Assembly (NCBI GenBank): GCA_963700395.1
Contig: CAVOXI010000001.1
Location: 992,001-1,056,000, forward strand
Length of the DNA stretch: 64,000 nt
Direction: 5' to 3'
Source: Prado023 sp963700395
GTDB taxonomy: Bacteria; Actinomycetota; Actinomycetes; S36-B12; CAIYMF01
Below, piece by piece: positions 53,113 to 62,751 of the stretch. Each line of letters starts with the position of its first letter. Within the stretch, counting starts at the first letter, position 1. A program made the translations under genes and the position numbers. The notes beneath the pieces were generated by a model, which was given only the letters and a program-made list of their open reading frames with translations, searched no databases and had not been told where the DNA came from.

Positions 53113-53116
<4 letters not shown>
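51971..53116 (+). CDS. ECF transporter T component (CbiQ-like transmembrane protein)
   Basis: Energy-coupling factor transmembrane subunit, 381 residues. Helices from about residue 28 (HPLAWWAWALGLLLAAS); the coupling helices that contact the ATPases are AARRLRGHDEGR and AAMDSRGYGRSG, the family's two A-R-G-type motifs. The C-terminal part adds further helices (WLTAGAGALVAVAFLAWPP; LVVVPTIAVLVAVGPAFW), longer than minimal CbiQ. It ends in an ATP-binding gene overlap (GTGA). With its neighbours it forms a complete ECF importer under the cobalamin riboswitch, so B12 or a corrinoid precursor is the likely substrate. Confidence 0.88.
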
Positions 53117-54749
<1,633 letters not shown>

Positions 54750-54753
<4 letters not shown>

Positions 54754-55592
54754 GCACGCGCGCCCTGCCCTTCTCCGCCCGCAGTGCCGCGGCAGTGGCC
54801 GCGACCAGCGCGGTCGGGGTCGTGGCGTTCATCTGGCCCATGCTGGCCGCGCGCGGATCCGAGCTTCTCGCGCACGCCGACGACGCCCCCCTGGTCTTCG
54901 GCCTGCTCGTCCCGCTGCTGATGGCCGTCACCCTGAGCCTCGTGGCCGACGGCGCGATGGGCGCCAAGGCCGTGGCCCTCCTCGGGGTCCTCGCAGCGAC
55001 CGCCGCCGCCCTCCGCGCGCTCGGGGCGGGCATCGCCGGGCTGGAGCCGATCTGGATCGTGGTCGTCCTGGGCGGGTACGCGCTGGGCGCCGGCTTCGGC
55101 TTCGTCCTCGGCGCCGTGTGCATCCTCGCCTCCGCCCTGCTCACCGGCGGCGTCGGCCCGTGGATGCCGTTCCAGATGATCGCGGCCGCGTGGGTCGGGC
55201 TCGGCGCCGGGATGCTGTCAGGGCGACTCCCCGGACGGGCGGAGATCCCGCTGCTGGCCGCGTACTCCTCGGTGGCTGCGGTCGCCTACGGATGGCTGCT
55301 GAACCTGTGGTTCTGGCCCACGGCCACAGGGCTTCCCGAGGCCCTCTCGTTCGTCCCCGGCGCCGGCGCAGCAGTCAACGTCGCGCACTGGATGCGGTTC
55401 AACCTCACCACCTCGATGGGCTACGACCTGCCGCGTGCGGCGCTGACCTGCACGGTGGTGCTGCTGCTCGGCAGCCGCGTGCTGGCGGCATTGCGGCGGA
55501 CGAGCCGGATCGCGGCGTTCGACGCCGCACCCACGTTCGAGCCGGCGGTGGTGGTCGCGGCGCCGGTCACCGACGTGGGGCCGACCCGCTGA
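54750..55592 (+). CDS. ECF transporter S component (substrate-binding membrane subunit, CbrT-like)
   Basis: A 280-residue membrane protein with about seven hydrophobic segments, following the ATPase by a 4-base overlap and ending in an overlap (TGATG) with the MBL-CobU gene. Hydrophobic segments include FGLLVPLLMAVTLSLVADGA and AGFGFVLGAVCILASALLTGGVGPWMPFQ, the latter a typical S-component G-x-x-x-G-x-x-P loop. The long loop FVPGAGAAVNVAHWMRFNLTTSMGYD may form part of the binding site. Position in a riboswitch-controlled cob operon points to cobalamin (CbrT-type) or a precursor as ligand. Confidence 0.85.
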
Positions 55593-56960
55593 TGCGCGTC
55601 GACCTCCTCGGCACCGGAAGCGCCGACCGCTGGCCCAACCCGTGGTGCGCGTGCGAGCGCTGCCAGTGGGCGCGCGACGCCGGCGTTCATCGCAACCGGA
55701 CCAGCGCACTGGTGGACGGCCGCCTGCTGATCGATCCCGGGCCGGACGCCGGGTCGGGCGGCGTCGACCTGTCCGGCGTGCGCACGGTGCTGATCACCCA
55801 CGACCACCCCGACCACCTCGACCCGGCGTTCCTGCTCGCATGGTCGTGGGCGGGCGGGCCGGGGCTGCTCGTGGCCGGGCCCTCCGAGGCGATCGAGCGC
55901 TGCCGCCAGTGGGTCGGGCCCGAGGCCCCCGTCGAGTTCCGCGCGCTGTCGGCAGGCGATGAGCTCGTTGTCGGGGAGGACGGCACCGATGGGGCCATGC
56001 GGGTCCGCGCCCTCCCGGCTGCGCACTCCACCACGGGCGGTCGCGTGCACGACGGCACCGCGCTGCTGTTCGACGTGGCCAGCCCGGACGCGATCCTGCT
56101 GTACGCCACGGACACGGCGGCCCTTCCGCACGAGGAGCTGGCAGGCCCCTACGACCTGGTCCTCCTCGAGCTGACCTTCGGAGACACGCACGACCACGGC
56201 AGTGCCCACCTCGACCTGCCCGCGTTCGGCCACGAGGTCGCCCGGCTGCGTCGCGACGGGCGCCTCGCGCAGGGCGCCCGGGTCGTGGCGGTTCACCTGT
56301 CGCACCACAATCCGACGGACCTGTGGCAGCGGGTCGCCGCGATCGGCGCCGAGGTGGTCCCGGACGGGACCGACGCTGCAGGTCGGCACCGGGCTGCGCG
56401 TCGGCCGACGGCTGCTCGTCACCGGGGGTGCGCGCAGCGGCAAGAGCCACCATGCCGAGTTGCTGGTGCGGGGCCGGATGCCGGTCACGTACGTGGCCAC
56501 CGCGCCTGCCTACCCCGACGATCCCGACTGGGTGGAGCGGATCGCCAGGCACCGGCATCGCCGACCGCCGGCCTGGCGGCTGCGCGAGACCGCCCAGGTC
56601 GCCGACGTGCTCCGCGAGGCCGAGCCGGCCGAGACCGTCCTCGTGGACTGCCTGACGCTCTGGGTGACGGCGGTCGTCGACCGGGCGGACGCCTGGGAGG
56701 ACCCGACCGCCGCTGAGACGGCGGTCGATGAGGCCCTGGCCGACCTGGTCGACGCGCTGGGCACGACCCGGGCCGACGTCGTGCTGGTGACCAACGAGGT
56801 GGGATCGGGGATCGCACCGGCGACCACCTCGGGCAGGCTGTTCCGCGACCTGCTCGGGCATGTGAACGCCGATGTTGCCCGCGCGTGCGACGACGTGGTG
56901 CTCGTGACCAGCGGGATCCCGCGAACCCTGAAGGGACGTCCATGGACGACTTCGACCTGA
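55592..56960 (+). CDS. cobU: MBL-fold hydrolase fused to CobU (adenosylcobinamide kinase/guanylyltransferase), +1 frameshift
   Basis: Two domains in one gene of about 455 residues. Domain 1 (1-262) is a PhnP-like metallo-beta-lactamase fold: MRVDLLGTGSADRWPNPWC, metal motif ITHDHPDHLD, LPAAHSTTGG, LLYATDTAAL and VHLSHHNPTD. Domain 2 is CobU: Walker A VTGGARSGKSHHAE, then YVATAPAYPDDPDW (usual YIATA), RHRHRRPPAWRL, VDCLTLWVT and VTNEVGSGIAP. CobU phosphorylates adenosylcobinamide and adds GMP from GTP. The frame changes once at about 56373 (PDGT then TLQVGTGLRVGRRLL); after joining there is no stop and no start codon between the domains, supporting a true fusion. It ends 18 bases inside cobT. 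Confidence 0.85.
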
Positions 56961-58904
56961 GCCGCTGGAGCGGGTCGATCGTGGCCACTGATGCGCGGGC
57001 GCGTGCCGCCGCGCTCGCACGCCAGGAGCAGCTCACCAAGCCCTCAGGCTCGCTGGGTCGACTCGAGGAGGTGTCGGTGTGGCTGGCCGGCGTGACCGGG
57101 CAGTGCCCGCCTGCCGCCGATCACCCACCCGGCCCTGGCCATCTTCGCCGGCGACCACGGGGTGGCCCGGACAGCCGGCACCAGCGCCTACCCGCCCGAG
57201 GTCACCGCGCAGATGGTGGCCAACTTCGTCACCGGCGGGGCCGCGGCGACCGTCCTGGCGCGCGCCCAGGGCGTGACCGTGCGGGTCGTGGATGTCAGCG
57301 TCGACGTCGACTGGCCCGCCAGCGGCCTGCCCGTCACCGGCGACGTGACCGCCCATCGCATCCGGCGCGGCAGCGGCTCCATCGACCGCGAGGACGCCAT
57401 GACCCACGAGGAGTGCGTCGCCGCCCTCCTGCTGGGCGCCCGGGTGGCCGACGAGCTCATCGACGCGGGGGCGGACCTGCTGATCGCCGGCGACATGGGC
57501 ATCGGCAACACCACGCCGGCTGCGGCCCTCGTCGGGCTGTTGGCCGATGTCGAGCCCGCGCGCGTCGTGGGCCGCGGGACCGGGATCGACGATGCGACGT
57601 GGATGCGCAAGACCGCAGCCGTGCGCGATGCCATGCGCCGCGGCCGTCCGGTGAAGGGCGACCCGGTGGCGCTCCTGGCCACCTGCGGCGGGCCCGACCT
57701 CGCCGCCACGACCGGCTTCCTGCTGCAGGCCGCCTCCCGGCGCACACCCGTCCTGCTCGACGGGATCATCTCCAGCGCCTGCGCGCTGGTGGCCCATCGC
57801 GTGGCGTTCCGGGCGAGCCAGTGGTGGTTGGCCTCGCACCGCAGCACCGAGCCCGCCGCTGAGGCGGCCCTCAAGCGCCTCGGCCTCGAACCCCTCCTTG
57901 ACCTGCGGATGCGCCTCGGCGAGGGGTCCGGGGCGCTGGTCGCCCTGCCGCTCGTGATCGCCTCCGGGGAGCTGCTGCGCGGGATGGCGACGTTCGACTC
58001 CGCGGGGGTCAGCGATCGGCCGGCGGAGGCGGCGGCTGAGGCCGTGGCGGAGACGCCCGAGCCCGCGGCGGCGACGCCCGAGCCCGCGGCGGCCCAGCCG
58101 ACGACTCGCGAGGCCGGCGCCGGGCGGGTCGACATGAGCGCTGACGACCCGCTCCGGTTCGCCGTGGGCACGTTCACCCGCGTGCCGGTCCCGCCGCCCT
58201 CCGAGGTGACCCCCGACATCTCGGGACGAGGGCTCGCCCTCGGCCCGGCCATCGGTGCCGCGATCGGACTGGCCAGCGGAGCGCTGCTCCTCGTCACCGG
58301 CGTGGACCTCATGGCCCGCCTGCTGTCAGCCACGCTCGTGGTGGCCCTGGCGGCGTGGATCACCCGGGGGCTGCACTGGGACGGGCTCGCGGACGTCGCC
58401 GACGGCCTGGGCAGCGGGGCCGAGCCCGACCGCGCGCGGGAGATCATGCGTCGGTCGGACATCGGGCCGTTCGGGGTCCTGGCGCTCGTGTTCACGATCG
58501 CCCTGCAGGCCCTGTCCATCGCGCAGCTCCCTGCGGGCGCACCCGCGCTGGCGGCGTGGGTGCTCGCGGTGACCCTCGGTCGGCTGGCCGTCGCGGTGGG
58601 CTGTGGGACGTGGGCCCGGCCAGCCCGCGCCGATGGGCTCGGGGCGATGGTGATCGGATCGGTCACCCCCTCCCGTTTGGTGATCGCCGGGACCCTCTCG
58701 GCGGTCGTCGCCGTCGCCACAGCGATGTCCGGTCCGATCCCGTGGTCGGCCGCGCTGTTCTGGGGTCCCTTGGCAGCGATCGCGGTCGCGCTGGGCCTCG
58801 GCGGGCTCGCGCGGCGCCGGTTCGGGGGCAGCACCGGCGACGTCCTGGGCGCCACCGCCGAGCTCGGCACCCTGGCGGTCCTGCTGGTGCTGGCGCTGCA
58901 CTGA
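56943..58904 (+). CDS. cobT: CobT (nicotinate-nucleotide:DMB phosphoribosyltransferase), in frame with CobS, +1 frameshift
   Basis: CobT makes alpha-ribazole phosphate from nicotinate mononucleotide and a benzimidazole base. Residues 1-360: LTKPSGSLGRLEEVSVWLAG, then (after removing one base near 57113) ITHPALAIFAGDHGVA, YPPEVTAQMVANF, LLIAGDMGIGNTTPAAA and the catalytic-Glu loop LRMRLGEGSGALVAL. No stop follows CobT: the frame continues through a 45-residue Pro/Glu/Ala linker (ETPEPAAATPEPAAAQP) straight into complete CobS (from 58134). Either a bifunctional CobT-CobS fusion is made, or CobS is also started internally. ATG 56943 lies inside the end of cobU. Confidence 0.88.
58134..58904 (+). 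CDS. cobS: CobS (adenosylcobinamide-GDP ribazoletransferase), possible internal start
   Basis: Final step of nucleotide-loop assembly: joins adenosylcobinamide-GDP and alpha-ribazole (phosphate), an integral membrane enzyme. From ATG 58134 (MSADDPLRFAVGTFTRVPVP) it is a full-length 256-residue CobS with RGLHWDGLADVADGLGSGAE...RAREIMRRSDIGPFGVLAL (the conserved HxDGLAD and MxDSxxG-type motifs) and six to seven helices. There is no obvious ribosome-binding site before the ATG and the frame is open from CobT, so it may be only the second half of a fusion. Last gene of the B12 operon. Confidence 0.88.
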   Translation: MSADDPLRFAVGTFTRVPVPPPSEVTPDISGRGLALGPAIGAAIGLASGALLLVTGVDLMARLLSATLVVALAAWITRGLHWDGLADVADGLGSGAEPDRAREIMRRSDIGPFGVLALVFTIALQALSIAQLPAGAPALAAWVLAVTLGRLAVAVGCGTWARPARADGLGAMVIGSVTPSRLVIAGTLSAVVAVATAMSGPIPWSAALFWGPLAAIAVALGLGGLARRRFGGSTGDVLGATAELGTLAVLLVLALH

Positions 58905-58908
58905 GCGC

Positions 58909-59004
58909 GCTCGTCCGCGCCGGGGCATGCGCGTCGGCGACTCATGAGCTTGGAGGGTTCCTGTCGCTCTTGGAGCAACAACCTTCCAGGATCACCGGAC
59001 GAGC
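58909..59004. other. Nested stem-loop element between cobS and the M6 protease gene
   Basis: Outer arms gctcgtccg (58909-58917) and cggacgagc (58996-59004) are exact inverted repeats. Inside them cttggagggtt (58949-58959) pairs fully, with two G-U pairs when read as plus-strand RNA, with aaccttccagg (58980-58990), and its loop holds a perfect small hairpin gctc-ttg-gagc (58966-58976). It starts five bases after the cobS stop and ends 135 bases before the protease start. It may terminate the B12 operon or belong to a structured leader or small RNA; no known class is recognised. Confidence 0.5.
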
Positions 59005-59139
59005 CCGCAGAACGTAGGTCGACGAGCTATGGGCCATCCGCCCCGGCATGCCGTAGGGTCGCCAGATCCTCGCCCATGCCTTGTGCGCGGACGCCCACGG
59101 CGGATTGCGCCGGGTGCCCATCGACCTCACGGAGTCCAT

Positions 59140-61464
59140 ATGCGGAAACCAGTACAGCTGTTGGCCCTCGCCGCAGCGGCCGGCCTGATCGTCAGCCTGG
59201 GTGGCCCGGCCACTGCGGCCCCGCCGGAGGGCAAGGGCACTGACAAGCCCGCCCAGTCCGACAACCTGAAGTCCCCGAAGGCGGACAAGCAGGTCGAGAA
59301 CCGGACCAAGGCGCTTGAGAAGGTGCTGGCCGGGAAGGCGACGCCCAAGGGCCCGAACAAGGTCGTCAAGGTGGCCAAGGGCCAGTACGTCGAGCTCGCC
59401 CGCGAGGGCGAGGACTCGATCTGGACGGTCCTCGGCGAGTTCGGCAACGCACGATCAACCCGACCTACGGCGGCACTGCCGGCCCGCTGGCACAACCAGA
59501 TCCCGCAGCCCGACCGCACCGTGGACAACACGACGATCTGGGCGCCGGACTTCAGCCAGGCCTACTACGAGAACCTGCTGTTCTCCGAGGCGCCGGGCGC
59601 GGTCTCGATGCGCAACTTCTACATCGAGCAGTCGTCGAACCGCTACACGGTCAACGGCGACGTCGACCGACTGGGTGCAGGTGCCGTTCAACGAGGCCAA
59701 CTACGGCGCGAACTACTGCGGCGGCATCGTCTGCGCCCGCACCTGGCTGTTCGTCCGCGACTCGGTCAACGCCTGGTACAACGCGCAGATCGCCGCCGGC
59801 AAGACGCCGGCGCGAGATCGACGCCTACCTGGCGCAGTTCGACGTCTGGGACCGCTACGACTACGACGGCGACGGCAACTTCAACGAGCCGGACGGCTAC
59901 ATCGACCACTTCCAGTCCGTCCACGCCGGCGAGGGCGAGGAGACCGGCGGCGGCGCCCAGGGCACCGACGCCATCTGGAGCCACCGCTGGTACGCCTTCT
60001 ACAACAACATCGGCTCCGACCGGCCCGGCCTTCAACAAGTTCGGCGGCGTCAGGATCGGCGGCACCAACTTCTGGATCGGCGACTACACCGTCGAGCCCG
60101 AGAACGGCGGCGTCGGCGTGTTCGCCCACGAGTTCGGCCACGACCTCGGCCTGCCCGACCTCTACGACACCTCCGGCAACACCGGCGGCGCCGAGAACTC
60201 GACCGGCTTCTGGACGCTGTACTCGCAGCGGCTCGTACGGCAGCACCGGCAAGCCGGCCGACGGCATCGGCTCCAAGCCGATCCCGATGAGCGCCTACGA
60301 GAAGATCTTCCTCGGCTGGTCGAACTACCAGGTCGTCGGCTCCGGCCAGACAGGCGTCGGTCAAGCTCGGCCCGGCGACGGCCAACACCAAGCAGGCCCA
60401 GCAGCTCGTCGTGCTGCTGCCCGACAAGGAGGTCGACACCATCATCGGCGACCCGTACGCCGGCAGCTACTTCTACCACTCCGGCTCCGGCAACGACCTC
60501 GACAACACGCATGACCCGCTCGGTCACCCTGCCGGCCGGCGCCGTGTCGCTCGTCCGCCAAGGTCCGCTACGACATCGAGCTGGACTGGGACTACGCCTA
60601 CCTGACGGTCAACGGCACGCCGGTCGCCACCAACCTGTCGACCGCCACCAACCCGAACGGCCAGAACTTCGGCAACGGCATCACCGGCTCGTCCGGCGGC
60701 ACCTGGGTCGACCTGACCGCCGACCTGTCGGCGTACGCCGGCCAGACCGTGACCCTCGGGTTCCGCTACTGGACCGACGGCGCGGTGGCCGAGGCCGGCT
60801 TCGGCGTCGACGACATCGCCATCACCGGCCTGCCGGTCGACGGCGCCGAGACCGACCCGGGCTGGACCTACGCCGGGTTCATCCGCACGACCGGGCACGA
60901 TCACGCAGTCGTTCTTCAACGCCTACTTCGCCGAGTACCGCAACTACCGCGGCTACGACGACGGCGCTGCGCACCGGCCCGTACAACTTCGGGTTCCTCG
61001 AACAACCCGAACCTGCAGAACTGGGTCGAGCACTTCCCGTACCAGGACGGCCTGCTGGTCTGGTACTACGACACCTCGTTCGCCGACAACAACGTCGGCG
61101 ACAACTGCGCGTCGCGGTCGCTGCGGCGGGCTGTTCCTGCCGGTCGACGCGCACCCGGACCTGCTGCTCCGGCCGGACAACGGCAAGGTCTGGCGGCCGC
61201 GGATCCAGTCGTACGACTCGACCTTCGGGCTGGAGCCGACCGACAAGATCTGCCTGCACGCCAACAGCATCGCAGCAGTGCTACGGCGGCCTGCCGGCCA
61301 ACCCGCTGTTCGACGACACGCAGAGCTACTGGGTCGCGCCCGAACCCGGCCATCGGCAACTTCGGCTGGGCCAGCGTGCCGCTGCCCGGCCACCGGCACG
61401 ACGATCCGCGTCGACAGCATCTCGGCGCAGGGCGGCTTCATGCAGGTGCTCGGTCAACAAGTAG
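59140..61464 (+). CDS. Secreted M6-family (immune inhibitor A-like) metalloprotease with about seventeen frame disruptions
   Basis: An exported zinc protease of about 770 residues. Signal peptide MRKPVQLLALAAAAGLIVSL with cleavage near GPATAA; propeptide with KGQYVELAREGEDSIWTVLG; catalytic domain with LHNQIPQPDRTVDN, the zinc site FAHEFGHDLGLPDLYDT (60121-60171, HExxH) and WTLYS; then a MAM/VEG-like beta domain (YDIELDWDYAYLTVNG; LGFRYWTDGA) and a C-terminal part ending SISAQGGFMQVLVNK. One missing base at about 59450 and single extra bases near 59490, 59665, 59813, 60021, 60226, 60359, 60510, 60553, 60896, 60963, 61000, 61115, 61272, 61342, 61391 and 61452 must be corrected; the corrected protein has no stop and no missing domain. 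Codons end in C or G almost without exception. A terminator follows. Confidence 0.85.
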   Translation: MRKPVQLLALAAAAGLIVSLGGPATAAPPEGKGTDKPAQSDNLKSPKADKQVENRTKALEKVLAGKATPKGPNKVVKVAKGQYVELAREGEDSIWTVLGEFGNARSTRPTAALPARWHNQIPQPDRTVDNTTIWAPDFSQAYYENLLFSEAPGAVSMRNFYIEQSSNRYTVNGDVDRLGAGAVQRGQLRRELLRRHRLRPHLAVRPRLGQRLVQRADRRRQDAGARSTPTWRSSTSGTATTTTATATSTSRTATSTTSSPSTPARARRPAAAPRAPTPSGATAGTPSTTTSAPTGPAFNKFGGVRIGGTNFWIGDYTVEPENGGVGVFAHEFGHDLGLPDLYDTSGNTGGAENSTGFWTLYSQRLVRQHRQAGRRHRLQADPDERLREDLPRLVELPGRRLRPDRRRSSSARRRPTPSRPSSSSCCCPTRRSTPSSATRTPAATSTTPAPATTSTTRMTRSVTLPAGAVSLVRQGPLRHRAGLGLRLPDGQRHAGRHQPVDRHQPERPELRQRHHRLVRRHLGRPDRRPVGVRRPDRDPRVPLLDRRRGGRGRLRRRRHRHHRPAGRRRRDRPGLDLRRVHPHDRARSRSRSSTPTSPSTATTAATTTALRTGPYNFGFLEQPEPAELGRALPVPGRPAGLVLRHLVRRQQRRRQLRVAVAAAGCSCRSTRTRTCCSGRTTARSGGRGSSRTTRPSGWSRPTRSACTPTASQQCYGGLPANPLFDDTQSYWVAPEPGHRQLRLGQRAAARPPARRSASTASRRRAASCRCSVNK

Positions 61465-61470
61465 GAACGG

Positions 61471-61520
61471 CGCACGACAGGAAGGGCCCCTCGGTTCGCC
61501 GGGGGGCCCTTCCTCGTGCG
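61471..61520. terminator. Bidirectional terminator between the M6 protease and gcvT
   Basis: aggaagggcccc (61479-61490) pairs with ggggcccttcct (61502-61513), extended by cgcacga (61471-61477) and tcgtgcg (61514-61520), giving a long stem around a loop tcggttcgccg. It sits between the stops of convergent genes. Confidence 0.9.
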
Positions 61521-61525
61521 CTGAC

Positions 61526-62612
61526 CTACTTGGGGGACGACTCCACGAACGGCAGGCGCACGATCCGCGCCGGCACGGCACGGCCGCGGATGTCGATGGC
61601 GACCTCGTCGCCGAAGGTCAACGCCGGGTCCACCAGGGCCAGGGCGACGCCCGACTTCAGCGTCGGCGAGAACGTCCCCGAGGTGGTCTCCCCAGCCGGG
61701 GATCCATCGGGCCGCTGCACGCCCATGTGCGCGCGGGGCACGCCGCGGCCCTCCAGCAACAAGCCGCGCAGGGCCCGCGGTCGTCCCGCGGCGCGCTGCG
61801 CCACGAGGGCGTCGTGCCCTGCGAACTCCGGCTTGTCCCAGCCGACGGCCCACGACAGCCCCGCCTCCACCGGAGTGATCGAGGTCGAGAGGTCCTGTCC
61901 GTGCAACGGGTAGCCCATCTCCGTGCGCAGGGTGTCGCGGGCCCCGAGCCCGCAGGGAGTGGCGCGCTGCACGACCTGCGCCCACAGCGCCGGCAGGGCC
62001 TCCACGCCGAGGATCACCTCGTACCCGTGCTCCCCGGTGTACCCGGTACGGCAGACCACGGCCGGAGTTCCCTCGAACTCGGTGGTCGTGAAGGCCATGT
62101 AGGGCAGTTCCTCGCCCCGCACCGAGCAGGCCGAGCGCGAGCATGACGTCGCGGCTGCCGGGGCCCTGGATCGCCAGGATCCCCTCCGCCTCGTGAAGGT
62201 CCGTGAGCGTCACGCCCTCGGGTAGGCCGGCGAGCAGGGCGTCGCGGACCGCCGCCGCATTCGCCGCGTTCGGCACGATGCGAACCTCGTCGTCACCGAG
62301 GCGGTAGACGATCAGGTCGTCGACGACCCCGCCCCTGTCGGTGCACAGCATCGAGTACTGCGCCTGGCCGGCACCGATCCGGTCGAGGTCGTTGGCGAGG
62401 ATCCGGTTCAGGGCCGCTGCCGCACCCGGGCCCGACACCACGAGCTTGCCCATGTGGGACACGTCGAACACCCCGACCGCGCCGCGCACGGCCATGTGCT
62501 CCGCGACGACCCCGGTCGGGTACTCGATGGGCATCTCCCAGCCGCCGAAGTCGGCCATCTTGGCCCCGGCAGCGCGGTGGGTCTCGGTCAGGGCAGTGCG
62601 GCGCAGAGTCAC
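61526..62612 (-). CDS. gcvT: Glycine cleavage system T protein (aminomethyltransferase), +1 frameshift
   Basis: Transfers the aminomethyl carbon from H-protein lipoyl to tetrahydrofolate, releasing ammonia. About 362 residues. GTG 62612 gives VTLRRTALTETHRAAGAKM; blocks: MADFGGWEMPIEY, GVFDVSHMGKLVVSG, AQYSMLCTDRGGVVDDLIVYRL (catalytic Asp region), VVCRTGYTGEHGYEVIL, GLGARDTLRTEMGYPLHGQDL and GTFSPTL. The frame is lost near 62123: LALGLL then VRGEELPYMAFTT in another frame; removing one base of gcaccgagcagg joins them. No gcvH or gcvP is adjacent in the window, and I see no glycine riboswitch upstream. Convergent with the M6 gene. Confidence 0.92.
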
Positions 62613-62625
62613 GCGCCGAAGCCTA

Positions 62626-62657
62626 CGTTGTCCGCGCGCACCAGCACTCGGACAACG
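62626..62657. promoter_or_regulatory. 9-bp inverted repeat in the gcvT/pepA divergent promoter region
   Basis: cgttgtccg (62626-62634) and cggacaacg (62649-62657) are exact inverted repeats with a 14-nt gap, 14 bases upstream of the gcvT start on the minus strand and 95 bases upstream of pepA. It could be an operator for a dimeric regulator or a hairpin in the gcvT leader. The rest of 62658-62751 holds only a short imperfect palindrome near 62692-62703. Confidence 0.45.
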
Positions 62658-62751
62658 AGAGCTGCCCACGCTGGCAACCGCAGGTCTTCGGTGCGCCTGC
62701 AGACGACGGCGGCCCATGCGCTGCACGGCGGTCACCCAATACGGTGGGGCC

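Noticed and set aside
59450..61455. Programmed +1 ribosomal frameshifting of a known type
   Set aside because: No shifty stop (such as ctt tga), no slippery heptamer and no consistent downstream structure at the sites; P-site tRNA re-pairing in +1 frame would be poor for ctc-g or gtc-g.
59140..61464. M6 gene as an ordinary decayed pseudogene
   Set aside because: No stops, no large deletions and perfectly kept motifs after correction; the insertion-only pattern is not how genes decay.
62613..62751. Glycine riboswitch upstream of gcvT
   Set aside because: The leader is too short and none of the conserved glycine-aptamer segments is visible; only an inverted repeat is present.
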